From Malachius bipustulatus (Eukaryota; Arthropoda; Insecta; Coleoptera; Melyridae), in assembly GCA_910589415.1 (NCBI GenBank), contig OU342638.1, positions 5,952,001 through 6,016,000 on the forward strand: a stretch of 64,000 nucleotides of DNA, read 5' to 3'. The notes beneath the pieces are model-generated. The model did not search any database, had not been told where the DNA came from, and worked only from the letters and a program-made list of their open reading frames with translations. Below, piece after piece: positions 33,543 through 45,493 of the stretch. The position numbers and the translations under genes were made by a program. The number at the start of each line of letters is the position of its first letter. The stretch's first letter is position 1.

Positions 33543-34658
33543 TGAAACGAACTATTTAACCCTTAGAGGGGAAAAATAGTCGCTGAGAGCATGAGACAAG
33601 AAAAACAAGGGTCGTAGGTTGAGTCGCTAGTCTAAGAGGGTCAACAATAACAAGCAGGTCAGCATAACAACAGGTACTCTTTATTAAAATATAAAATATA
33701 TCACAGTGATTAATATTACACTCTTGAGCACGGTTAACAGATAATAAAAAAACAAGAGCGTGCGGTGCTAGTCGAATGAATAGATCGGGTGCTAATAGGT
33801 TACAAGGCACTTATCTTCGGATGGCTTGGCTCCAGGAACTTGCTTGGAAGGGTGACTTCGTATCCAAGAAAATCTGCCTTGGTACGTGGAGTTCTTCTCG
33901 GTACGAAAAAGATGGCCTTCAGGGAAAAGAGTGAACTCCAGGGAAAAGTTGCCTCCAGGTAAAAATTGACTACAGGGAAAAGTTGCCTCCAGAAAAAAAA
34001 GTTGACTCCAGGGAAAAATTGTCTCCGGGGAGAAAGTTGCCTCCAGGGAAAAAAATTGACTCCAGGGAAAAATGCGCCTCCAGGGAAAAATTGACTCCAG
34101 GGAAAAAGCTGTAATTTCATGGGTATCAGAAACACTTTTGCATTAATGAATGGTCCGATCGAGTCTGCTTGCCAAGGGTACATAGAATTATTCCCGTCCT
34201 CAAGATAGGTTGAGATAAAAAAGTGACTAACAAAATTTTACATGCGAACGAACTCGATCGGGTTTAAAAGCTGTAATTAAAATTAGCATGCGGTATTAAG
34301 AAAATATGATCTGCATAATTCTAGCACAATTAATAACATCATTTTACGACACTCACCAAGCCAAAAACGTGTTCGATGTTTATAATAATTTAAGTGAAGG
34401 TTCACAACGCCATTTCACAAAAAATTCCTGTTTTGCGGAAATGTACCTTCCTCTAGCGAATTCAGAAGTGAAAAGAAAGTGAAACGGGCCGGTATGAAGA
34501 TGAACGCACCTGATTTCAACTCGACAGTCGATGTTACGAAACTCGAGGCCTCCAGTCGGCCGATGCACTAAAACCCACTATCACTCACTCACTGCGCGTG
34601 CCCGCCGTTGTCTCCGTCTCGCTGGCATTTAGCCGGTACGTACAAAATGTACGTTACA
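33543..34658 (-). repeat. Solo LTR (1116 bp), minus orientation, 4-bp duplication ATAT
   Basis: On the minus strand it runs TGTAACG ... CGTTTCA. ATAT flanks it at 33539-33542 and 34659-34662. The relative near 57820 has an uninterrupted 'tcatataaaaaggg' at this place, proving insertion. A minus-strand AATAAA near 33685 fits its 3' part. It contains a 17-bp minisatellite (33905-34112). Confidence 0.88.
33905..34112. repeat. 17-bp minisatellite, about 11-12 units
   Basis: Units are of the form 'ctccagggaaaaattga' or 'ctccagggaaaagttgc', alternating GACT/GCCT spacers, with a few length changes. The open minus frame over it (33800-34183) encodes repeats of 'FFPGVNFFPW' and is a by-product of the repeat, not a gene. 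Confidence 0.92.
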
Positions 34659-35844
34659 ATATAAAAAGGGAATATTTCCTTCCTGCTGGAAATGTGCACG
34701 GATCCAACCTATTCCCAAGAAAGGCAAAAAGGCTATACCAAATAGCTATCGACCAGTGGCACTACTTTCAGCAATATCCAAGATTATGGAGAAAGCTATT
34801 AACCAACATCTTTTAAAGTACTGGGAAAGAGCTAATATAATCAGCGACCGCCAATACGGATTCCGCAAACAGAGGTCAACTGGTGACCTCCTCACTTACG
34901 CCACCGAGCTGTGGAACGGCACAATCGAGCACCATGGGGAGTCTCGAGGGGTTGCGCTTGATATTTCTAGAGCTTTCGACCGTGTCTGGCATGATTGACT
35001 GTCGGCAAAACTGCAGACTTACGGTATGCTCGAGAAATTCTGCTTGTGGCTTGCTAGTTATCTCGGAGATCGTTTATTACATGTGGCAGTCGATGGAGTT
35101 CTTTCTGAGACCTTTCCCATCAATGCCGGTGTGCCTCAGGGATCCATTTTATCTCCGACTCTCTTTCTAATATTCATCAACGACTTGCTTTAAACAACAA
35201 AAAATCCAATATACAGTTTTGCCGATGACAGTATACACTCATATCTTCTTATACCTTAGATGCGCGAACATCTGCCATCGACGCACAGACTCGCATAGGG
35301 TACCAGAAGTTGCCATACTTAACAATGACTTGCAAGACATTCTAACTTGGGGCGATAGAAACCAAGTTCAATTTAACGCTGGAAAAACCCAAGCAGTCAT
35401 CTTCTCCAAAATGGCCAACGTTTTGGAGCCAGATATGGTGATGGCGGGACACTCTCTTACTACAGCGTCATCTCTTCGTTTACTTGGAGTGAGCCTCGGA
35501 GCGAACATGTCTTGGCATGACCATATTGCAGGTCTGGCGAAGAGTGCTTCTCAAAAACTTGGAACACTCTTCCGCACGAAGAAATTTTATACACCACAAC
35601 AGCTTCTCCTCCTATACAAGGCTCTAATCCGACCATCCTTGGAGTACTACTCACACGTTTGGAGCTCAGCTCCTAAACATACGCTGAGATTACTCGACTC
35701 TATCCAGAAAAGAGGCATCCACTTGATTGGGGACCCAGATTTGACAAAGAATTTAGACACTCTCGAACATCGAAGAAGAGTAGCTGACCTGAGTCTGTTT
35801 TACAGATATTTTTATGGAAAGTGTTCAAAAGACGTGTCCCGCTT

Positions 35845-36076
35845 TGTAGGGGATGTTCACTGCCCACATTCAAAACACAAAAGGGTTCAATTGATGTAAT
35901 TTATTAATTATTATTATTGACATAAAGTTTTTACAATTAATTCGTAACTAGGTGTTGTTTCTGTTTTGTTTTCCCTGCTTACTAAGAAGCAAACATCAGC
36001 ACTTGCCGGAACTGGCAAGGTTGCCAAAATTGAATAAAAAGATTAAAATACAAGAATATTAAAATAAGACATAACA
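35845..36076 (+). repeat. Short solo LTR (232 bp), 5-bp duplication CGCTT
   Basis: It begins TGTAGGGGATG and ends GACATAACA. CGCTT flanks it at 35840-35844 and 36077-36081. The relative near 56660 reads 'cccgcttgatccc' without interruption. AATAAA near 36034 fits LTR structure. The 5-bp duplication suggests a copia- or BEL-type element rather than gypsy. Confidence 0.88.
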
Positions 36077-36350
36077 CGCTTGATCCCACCTTGAATAAGA
36101 CCGGGCAGAAATACACGTCGAGCCGCAGACGCTCATCCGTATCAGGTTCAGCTCGTTACACCTCGTACCACCCTATTTCAGACTTTTTTTATGAATAGAA
36201 TAGCATCACCTTGGAATAACATTCCAAAGGGCGTGTTTCCCGAAGTATACAACCTACAGCGATTCAAGGCCAACGTGAATCGCATCCCCGCTCATGCACC
36301 GTTCCCAGAGCGTCATAGAGATTTCCCTGCAGTGCATGTGCATTTTCAAT

Positions 36351-37992
36351 AAAAAAAAAACTTTTCTAAGAAGCTTGTAAGCAGGTTCATATACAGAAAC
36401 ATTCCATCAGAGCACTGATTTTGATGAGGAACTAGATGTAATTCTTGGGTTCCACCACATGATAATTATTCCAGACAGATCTGAAGAGAACAACATCCAC
36501 ATTCCATGAAGTTTACTCCCATTGCGAAAATTACGTTCAACTATATATCAGTTTTTCGCTTTTACGTGGACGCTTTTAATAATTTGAACAAATATAAATA
36601 AATAACCAAACATCAAAAAACACTAGCACGCACTTGTACATAAATACAAAATTCCCGCTATCCCTTTATCAATTCCTTGAAGTTACCAATCGCACGCGCA
36701 GCGAGAAGGTGCAAGAAGAGAATGACAGAAAGTGAAGAACACACACCGCTTCGGGCAATAGAATCAATCGCAGTTACTTTTGAAAAAATCGCTTATTTAA
36801 AACCCGCTTACTCGCTGTAAAAATAAAAATCAATTAACCCGCTATAAAATAAATAAATAATTTAAAAGTGCCTCTGTCGGAGACGGAGAATGCTATAACA
36901 GAATTACGGTTTGGGAAAAAGGAAAGCTCCAGCGACCAACCAAACAAGGTAACTCCTTTCTTTTATTGAATTTCCTAGCCACTTTCCTTAAAAAAAAACG
37001 GCCAGTAAATCAATAATGCTAAAATGTAAAAAATGTTAAATTACAATAGGGACGATCTAAAATAACCCTGTTACTTATTTGAGATACCCAAGGCGAGAAA
37101 CCCTGTTTACGACCATTTGTCGCGTATTTTCTGAATGATTTAGAGATGCCGATGAAATACCGATGATTTGAGACTAAGAACTGGTAGTAAAATTACAGTT
37201 ATTTTGAAACAACTTAAAATGAATAATAGTCGCACAGTTATAGTATTCGTGACAGCGGACCACAATCATAGTTTATTAATAAGTCTATTATTCCATATTA
37301 ATAGAAAATTAAGTTATGACATAGGTACGCAAGGACATACGTTTCGAGCTCCAAGGACAACTCGAGACGTTTAATTATTGAACACCCGATATTTTAGTTC
37401 CATTGATAAGTTTGAATTGGAATAAACGATGCCACATTGACAAAGTCTATTGAATTCGAGGAATAGGTAAAATTTTAAATGGGTGTAATTTCATTACCGA
37501 TAATAAAAGAAATAAAAAAATATAAAAACGCTATCGGAATAGTTATGTGAAATTATGTGTTGTGCCAGTGGAAGTTGTTTAAATTTGACTGCCATATGTT
37601 GACTTAAATTCTTGAAAAAGGAAATTTCATGTCTCGATAACTTAGTCGAGGCAACAATAATTTTTATTTTAAGTTTCCAGTCTCTCTGAACATCCTCTAC
37701 AATACCCTCCTGTATACCGTGTCCTCGACCGTGTCCGCCATTTCGGCATGCTGATGACCATGTATATTCAAATCGAGATTCAAACAAAATATTTGATTCG
37801 TTATTCAAATATTTTTTCAGATTCAAAATTAGTTCACATACAACCATTAAATTTAGTTTTTATTTCAATAAAGGTATACAAACAGGGTGTCCGAATTACC
37901 GATAAAAATAAAAGATCGTTAAATATATTCGCCGTATTTTCAATCTGCAATTTAAAATAAGTAATTATCTGAAAAATTTTAATTTACGTTTG
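36351..37992. other. Intron DNA, no element recognised
   Basis: No gene. 'acagggtgtccgaattacc' near 37884 is one of the ACAGGGTGTCC ends; a reversed 'gggcaccctgta' at 39042 could be its partner, giving a possible 1.17-kb element that encloses the MITE at 37993. Confidence 0.35.
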
Positions 37993-38651
37993 TACCGGGT
38001 GTCCCAACACTAGTGTCCACCCCCTAAATCGAGCTTAATTTTAAAGATAAAAAATTAAAACTTTGAGGATTTGTATACTTGATATAGGACCACGGAATGG
38101 CATAATTAGTTTCATTAAAAAACATTTTTAATATCTTTTTAATAATCACCTTTTTCATGAGTCCATACTACGACACTGTCCAGTGCATGTTCAGTGTGCC
38201 GGCTAGCCCAGCAAGAGCCGTCCTTCTATTTATTTGGGCCTTATTTACTTTGTCGTAAAACTTTATTTTATTTATAAACTTTATTGCACCTACCGTTTTC
38301 AGATAATATTGCTTATATTGTTCACATTATATTGTCTACCTGTCATTGCTATAATTATATTTTATTTAATTGAAGCCTTATAATTAGTTTTTTCACATTT
38401 CTTTCCAGCGATATTGATTTTATTAATCGATTTCTACATATTTGTGTTGAAAAAAAATCTTTTTTTTTCGACAATTTACCACCATCTTACAATTTTTTAT
38501 CGCTGGCGCCCGAACTAAATTTTTTTTAATGAAACTGATTATGCCATTCCGTGGTCCTATATCAAGTACACAAATCCTCAAAGTTTCAATTTTTTATCTT
38601 TAAGATTAAGCTCTATTGAGGGGGTGGACACTAGTGCTGGGACACCCGGTA
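37993..38651. mobile_element. MITE, 659 bp, ~135-bp inverted repeats
   Basis: Starts TACCGGGTGTCCCAACACTA and ends with the inverted form. The arms (37993-38135 and 38518-38651) match through 'aaaactttgaggatttgtat' and 'gaccacggaatggcataatt' with few differences. No coding capacity. Confidence 0.88.
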
Positions 38652-39404
38652 CAACCGGCCCAAAAGTATTATACATTTTGGTAATCAGAAAACTAAATGG
38701 CGTTCAAAAAGGGAAAAATCTAATATGGCGCCCATATCATAAGAAAATCGAAAGTTGTCGATTTTGTAGATTTGAAAATTATTTTTGGATTCCTTGTTGA
38801 AAAGTAGTGTCCTAATGAAGTTTCGGTTAAAAACGAATAGCTTGATTGGTTATTAAATAAAAAATAAAACAAAAATTGCAAATTTCGTATTTTTTCCAAT
38901 ATTTTGACAACTAATAATTACAGCTCAGACTTTTTTTCAGATTACTAATCAGCACAAAAAATACGCAGCTTTGCCCCCTAACCGACTCGTATCTCTTAAG
39001 GTAACTGAGATCCCCAATCCTCATACATTTTTTCTACAAACGGGCACCCTGTATAGTAATATTTTTTTCCTAATCATTCTAAAATTAATTAACGATCAAC
39101 AGTGACAAACACCCTCGCAAAAACCTGTCAATTATGAATCATAGCTTACTTATTGATAGAGTTTGATAAATTAGACTAATTATTATTACTTAGTCACTTT
39201 TTAATATTAGCAATATGTTACTCATTACTACGTTAATAGTTGCGAAGTTTTTCTTGGTTGGGTATTTTTGTGAACCAATTTTGAATGAGCAAGAACAGTT
39301 GAATAGAGAAGCAAATATTTGGTTTACACACAAGCGAGCATACAAAGTTTCTTATATTGTCTAAGGGTGCACCTTATATCCTTCTCTATATTGCTATCTT
39401 CTGG
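38652..39404. other. Intron DNA, repeat-like
   Basis: No gene. Text such as 'aatatggcgcccatatcat' is shared in style with the foldback elements. 39042-39056 carries 'gcaccctgtatag'. Confidence 0.3.
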
Positions 39405-40205
39405 ACGCTAATAGATACAGGGTCGGTTAAATTAGAGAAAAGATGCGCAATTTTGTGGCCATCTCGATTCCGTCGAGACATACAAGATATCTGTGATCGT
39501 TCCTGAAATATCCTGAAAAAACATGAAAATCGAGATTTCTTATTTTTTTCAATATCTTTTTTTTATTGGAGATTAATAAATAATTTTTTGTGGGCTTACA
39601 TAAGTCGGCAAGAGCTACCCATCTGCATGACATATCAAAAATTTTCAAAGCCGACTAGATCTCAGAATTTTCATGGCCAACTTCCGTTTTTCTTATGGCC
39701 GCCATATTGTATTTTTTATTTTGTTTGGTATAAAAAAAAAATAATAAAAACCAAAAATTGTTAAACTTCAAAAAATAAATTAAAAAAAAATTCTTCTTCT
39801 TTTTTCTTCACAAAAAATACAACTTTTTAGACCGAATTTATTGATAAATTAAAAAACTATAAGACAAGCTCATTTCGGCATATTTTAACAATGTTGACGT
39901 ATTTCGACAATTTTTTTAGGTTTTTCTTTGAAAAAAGAAGAATAAAAATTTAAGAATTTTTTTTAAGTTTATTAATTTTTGGTTTCCATTATTTTTTTCA
40001 TATCGAACGACATACAAAAATAATATGGCGGTCATAAGAAAAACGAAAGTTGACTGAAAACTCTTGGATCTAGTCGGCCTTGAAAATATTTGTAATGACA
40101 GATGGGTAGCTCTTGACGATTTATGTAAACCTACAAAAAATTATTTATCAATTTCCAATAATATATGGCAAAAATAAGAAATCTCGATTTTTCAGTTTTT
40201 TTTTT
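39405..40205. mobile_element. Foldback element, right terminus missing
   Basis: Left terminal sequence 'gatacagggtcggttaaatt' (39413-) matches both ends of the element at 45494-46132. Internally, 39518-39710 is inverted at 40021-40200 ('aagagctacccatctg', 'ctagat', 'ttatggccgccatatt'). The right terminus matching 39413 is absent, so this copy is truncated. Confidence 0.78.
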
Positions 40206-40318
40206 TACAAAACTTTGGAATTTTGATTCAGAAAATGGTATTAATTTGGAGATTAAATAATTATTATTAATATAATATTAACACAAGATTGATACATCAT
40301 AGTCCTAATTGCAATATG

Positions 40319-42014
40319 AAAAACCTTCTTGCGCATCAATCGCAGAAATAGTGTATTTTTATGCGATTCAATTCTGAATATTTTCACCGCTTTTTAAATT
40401 GGCTTTCTGAAATTTTACATAGTCAGGTGATATTCGCGTAGTGGCTTACTGACAATTGCATTTCATTTCGTTTTAAACCGTGCATGCCTTAAAATGATTT
40501 TTTTAATTTAACAAAACAAAACAAACATTGGCAAAATTTAACAATTTTGGCCCATTTTCTATGCCCGCCACTGGCTAACTTTACTTAAAAAACACTATTT
40601 TTTAGACTACCTTTTATAGAACGGAAAAAGTGAAAGGGGAGCTTTGAAAACCTAAAATTTTAAATTTTAGAGGAATAAACATAATATGTAAAAATATTCT
40701 AATATCTCCGCCATTTTTATTATTTCTTTCTTGAAATCTTTGAATTTTAAAGTTTATTAGTATAGTTGTCTACTGGAAAAATTTTCGTTCAATTCCTTCA
40801 AAAAATTTGTTCATAAACAGTTATAGAAATTCAGCCCTTTTTCCCTTCTCCTACCCACGCCACTGGCTTAATAATAAAAATATTGCAAATTTTATTGCAA
40901 TATTTTAACTCAATATTTTATAACTCAAATTTCAAATAATTTTCTTCCAGTAATGTTAATTTCGTTTAAACGTTTTTGTTTCTAACTGGCTTATTTAGGG
41001 ATTCATAATCTATCAATTTTTCCTAAAATTGAAAAGGCCGCCATTTTGGAACGGCTCTTCTGATTTAACTCAAATGCAGTACCATACGACTACTTGCAGT
41101 TATCTTACTACCAAAAAAATTTCAGCCCCCTAGATTGAAAACAGCGACCAGAAACCGTGCCTCGATACCCGTTTTTTTTTTGAAATTTGGAGAGACACGT
41201 TGTAAAAGTAGCGCAATTTTAGGTAAATGTTTTTTGTGAAAATCAAACGTCATCCCTAAGTTTCACAAAAGTAAAAAATTACGTTCATTAATCTTGAAAA
41301 ATGAAGCTACTGGAACGTTCTTAAAATTTTAGAGAAATAAACATCATGTAAAAAAAAATCGAATATCTCGGCCATTTTTCTTACTCACTTCTTGAAATTT
41401 TTAAGTGTTAAAGGCTATTAGTATAATTATCTACTGTAAAAATTTCAGTTCAATTGCTTCAAAAATGTGCTCATAAATTGTTAGGGAAATTTAGCCATTT
41501 TTACCACTTTCATATCCACGCCACTGGCTTATTAATAAAAGTAATGTAAATTTTGTTACATTAAATTAAATTTGAAACAATTTTCTTCAAACCCTGTTGA
41601 TTTGGTTTTAAAGTTTTTTTCCATCTTGCTCATACAGGGGTTCAAATATTAGCAAATTTTTCAAAAATTAAAATGACCGTCATTTTGAAACCGCTCGACC
41701 GATTTTTCTCAAGTACAATACCAGACCAGTTTTTATAGATATCTTACTCCCACAAAAATTTCAGCCCCCTAGATTCAAAACTGCGACCTGAAATGAGATG
41801 ACAAAAACCGGGTTCATGGAATTTTGAAGGGACACCCTGTAGAAGTGATGGGACTTTTGGAAAGTTTTTCAACGAAAATCCAACGTCATTCCAAAGTGTT
41901 ACAAGGACCCAAAATTTCGTTCTTTAATTTTGAAAGATAAAGCCACAGGAGCGTTTTTAAAATCGAAATTTCGCGATTTTGGAGAAATATATATATATAT
42001 ATAAATATATAAAT

Positions 42015-42046
<32 letters not shown>

Positions 42047-42182
42047 CGTGGGCAGGTGAATTTTGGAAAACCACTTTTTCGTAATCTGGGGGTCATGATC
42101 GGTGCACATTTGATGAGTTTGGGTGATTTTTGGAAAGTGATGTCGTCCTCAATAGTGTATTTTTTTGTTAAAAAATACACTA
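40319..42182 (-). repeat. 1.9-kb dispersed repeat, copy B (inverted)
   Basis: On the minus strand it has the same order as 18386-20289: hairpin start, (AT)n (41985-42048), two tandem ~650-bp units, then the 'tgcgattgatgcgcaagaag' end. Together the two copies form an inverted pair about 20 kb apart, one upstream of the host gene and one inside its intron. Confidence 0.88.
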
Positions 42183-42609
42183 AAAAATAAGAGTCCATAC
42201 CGAAAATAGTATGAGAGAAAAACATTTCTTTCATGGTCTAATATGAAAAGTAATTTGATATCTACCTATTAAATTTCTGCATACACTTCCGAAGGATGAT
42301 ATCCAGAGAGAGATGAATTATATTGTGACTTATTCACTTAAGTAAAAAAAAAATTATAGGTAATTAAAAAAATATTTAAAACAAATGATTTTTAATTTTA
42401 TTTATTGTCCTAAAATTACCTGCATGACAATCATTTTTGTTCTAAGTTACAAGTTACAATCTTAATTATTATTGATATAGTAATTATTATTAATTTAATG
42501 AAGTAAATTAAAAGAATTATTATCTGGTTGACCTGTGACCTCATAGAAATTACGTTCTGATGAGTCCATAAAGAAGATGAAACAAAGAAAAATAGAGGCT
42601 TAAATATTC
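42183..42609. other. Intron DNA, no element recognised
   Basis: AT-rich, no coding or repeat structure that I can name. Confidence 0.4.
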
Positions 42610-45480
42610 TATGAGCTTCAACTACAAAAAAAGCCTTTTAATTTCAAATACATACCTTGGAAAATATTTAACTCTTAAGGTACTCCTCGGAGCACACTTT
42701 CCGGACTGCAGTGTAATTGATATGGAAGATGGCCTACACAATACCCTAGAAAACCTGAATCACAGGATCACCAGGGAGGACTGGAGGACATCAAAAAGTT
42801 AAATGGGCCATAAGCTCATTCGAGCCTTACAAGTCACCTGGCCCGTACGGGATCTATCCTGCCCTGTTAGAGCAGGCGAGTGAAGATCTCACGCCGGTGC
42901 TTTGTAGGATATTCAGAGCCAGTTTGGCACTTGGTTACCTTCCACTGGCCTGGAAAGTAATAAAAGAGGTCTTTATACCAAAACCTGAACGTAATGACTA
43001 CGACGAGGCCAAGGCATATAGACCGATTAGTCTGACATTCTTTTTACTAAAAGCAATGGAAAAACTGGTCGAGAAGCATCTCAGGCAAATCTTTTTCACA
43101 TAGAGGCCATTAAGCCAGAGGCAACATGCTTTTCAACCAGGCAAATCATGCGAATCAGCTTTGCACCAGCTAGTGTTGAGAATAGAAAAATCACTGGACA
43201 ACAAAGAAATTGCATGCCCTCGTGGCTTTTATAGATATAGAGGGGGCGTTTGATAATACCTCCTTTAGCTGCATGGTATCGGCCGCTAGAAGACATGGCG
43301 TCGATGACACCAGAACTAGGTGGCTGAGCGCTATGTTGGAAGGCAGAAGAGTCCAAGCAACTTTGTTTGGCGAGAGAATGAGGGTCACCGTCACTCAAGA
43401 ATGCCCACAGGGCGGAGTCCTATCTCCGTTGCTGTGGGACATGGTCGTGGATGACCTACTCAACAAGCTAAACAACAAAGGTTAATACACCCAGGGATAT
43501 GCGGATGACATAGTCATATGGGGAAATACACTAAAACCATCTCAGAGCTGATGCAAGGGGCTCTGAATACCGTGGAGGAATGGTGCCTCAGGGCCAAGCT
43601 TCGCGTGAACTCTGTCAAAACGGCACTGGTCCCCTTCACCAAAAGAAGTAAGATGGAGGAATTAACCCCACCCATTTTCTTCAACGAACGACTGCAGGTG
43701 AACGACCGGGTCAAATATCTGGGCATAACCGGATGCGAAACTGACCTGGAATCTTCACCTGCAGAAGGCGATTAATAAAGGTAAAATGGCACTGATGGCA
43801 TGCAGAAGGTCATTCAGTAAAACATGGGGACTAAAATCACGCATGGTACATTGGTTGTATATTGCCGTGGTTAGACATATAGCTGTCTAGACTGGTGGCC
43901 AAAGATCAACCAGAAACAAGCCATTATGAAAATTCAAAGTGTTCAAAGGCTTGCATGCTTAGGCATCACGGGAGCCATGAACACTACATCAACGACAGCA
44001 CTGGAGACCATACTTGACTTGCCTCCTCTTGACATTCATATTAAGAGCGAGGCACATTTGGGTGCCTACAGGCTGAAACAAAACCAAAACTGGGACAAAC
44101 CTGGGAAAACCGGACATTCCAGAATAACTGATAACATCGCAGATCCTATCCTGGAAATGCAATCTGATAGTATGAGTCCTATGATATAATTTGTAAAACC
44201 GTTTAAGGTCCTAATAGAGTGGAAAGAATGGCAACAAATGAAACACCTGTGTCTGAAAAAAGGGATGGTCTGGTACACGGATGGCTCAAAGACAGAGACA
44301 GGTACCGGAGCTGGAGCGCATGGTGTTGTCACTAGATGCAGTATTTACGTACCACTGGAGACTCATGCCAGACTCTTCCAGGCTGAAATAAATGCAATCA
44401 GGGATGGGCAATAATGCGTTGGAGAGAATACTAGAAAGAACTATCGAGTAAGGGAAATCTACATCCTCTCCGACAGTCGGGCTAGCCTAAAAGCCGAGCT
44501 GAAAGCCCTTGCAGCATATGAAATCAGATCAAAACTGGTCTGGGAATGCCTGCAAGACCTCATTGCAGATCAACTAGGCAAGAAAGGCGCTGGGATGAAC
44601 TACACTGGGCCCGAACCAGTGTTTGACATCCCGTGGGTAAGAACCCAACATATAGCACACTGGAACTAAAAACTATATTACCATACAATAAAATACACGC
44701 AACAGACACAATAAACAATAAATTACAATAAACAAAAGCATAATAACTAAAACAAATAAAATGTCATAATCAAGTCAATTTATTATATTTTCTAAAATTA
44801 AAAAATTCCATAAGAACACCATTTTACGACCATTTTATTGTATTAATTATAGTTTTTTAAAGTATTTTAAGTTTTTTACATGTTTTTTATATTACGAGTG
44901 AACAAGGGACCAATCGGCCCTGAAACGTTTCGTTTTTTATAAAAATCTTTTTATAAATAATAGTTTCATTCCCAAGAACCCGATTCCCAATTAAATAAGA
45001 CAGAAATTCAGCACACTGGAACCGTATAACAGGAAACAAACATGGTAAGGTGATGTTCAAGGAGCCCTCAAAACCTTGCCAGACAGATACTGCAACTAAA
45101 CAGAATGCAGATCCAGAACGGTTGTGGGTCTTCTCACAGGACACTACCACCTACGAGTACACCTAAATAAGCTGGGGATATACAGATAAGAACCAGTTTG
45201 TAGACTCTGCAATGAAGAAGATGAGACAGCTTCTCATGTGACATTCGAATGTCCAGCACTCGCACGAACGCGCCCTATGGGGTCCTGGGACCACTTAGCC
45301 CCGGGAGCCTGCTGGCGGAAAAGACCTTGGTTAGCGGACTGCTGAACCTTGTCAAAGGAACGGAGCTCTTCTAATCAAGGAAAATCTATGTAAGACATAC
45401 AATAAGCCCGCTGGCTTCAGTGTTTGGGGCCACATAAACCATCTCTCACATTTATTTAAAATACCAATACCAATACCAAA
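42610..45480 (+). pseudogene. Non-LTR ORF2 with RT and RNase H (R1/LOA/I-like), broken
   Basis: In order: 'CRIFRASLALGYLPLAWK' (42900), 'AKAYRPISLTFFLLKAMEKL' (43010), 'QHAFQPGKSCESALHQLV' (43125), motif A 'VAFIDIEGAFDNTSF' (43225), 'CPQGGVLSPLLWDMVVDDLL' (43400), catalytic 'GYADDIVIWG' (43495), 'LRAKLRVNSVKTALVPFTK' (43585), thumb to 44050, then RNase H with 'WYTDGSKTETGTGAGAHGV' (44270), 'FQAEINAI' (44375) and 'YILSDSR' (44460), giving the D-E-D residues. A C-terminal zinc motif 'CRLCNEEDETASHVTFEC' lies near 45200. The tail is (ATACCA)n at about 45462. Many frameshifts. A 343-bp insertion interrupts it at 44667. A second copy lies at 60266-61250. Confidence 0.9.
44667..45009 (+). mobile_element. 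343-bp insertion with 13-bp target duplication
   Basis: AGCACACTGGAAC occurs at 44654-44666 and again at 45010-45022. The RNase H C-terminal reading resumes after it. The insert is non-coding, AT-rich and has 'ctgaaacgtttcgttttt' near its 3' end, a motif often seen at Penelope-like 3' ends. The 13-bp duplication points to target-primed (LINE- or Penelope-type) insertion. Confidence 0.85.
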
Positions 45481-45493
45481 CACTAATAAATAA

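Larger units (their letters stand above)
31855..36350 (+). pseudogene. Jockey-like non-LTR ORF2, cut by three solo LTRs and a MITE
   Basis: In order: the endonuclease-RT linker 'AREVAQVILTGMEAYI' (31910-31975); after a solo LTR, 'SKKQPSNSKPWFNKRCKEAV' (32695) and 'CPDGSKSFWSVTKARKSA' (32915); after a MITE, 'NKASGPDDAPVIVLEKCA' (33440); after a second LTR, 'MEKAINQHLLKYWERANII' (34785), 'YGFRKQRSTGDLLTY' (34855), motif A 'GVALDISRAFDRVWHD' (34950), '[19 protein letters not shown]' region (35130), a frame-broken 'SFADDS' site (35215), thumb 'LRLLGVSLGANMSWHDH' (35475) and 'LYKALIRPSLEYYSHVWSS' (35615). After a third LTR it continues to a poly(A) at about 36340. Two minus-strand relatives at 54150-56065 and 56367-58540 show the uninterrupted order. 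Confidence 0.9.

Noticed and set aside
33800..34183. 127-codon minus-strand frame rich in FFPG/FFPW repeats
   Set aside because: It is a translation of the 17-bp minisatellite inside a solo LTR, whose period with indels happens to keep one frame open.
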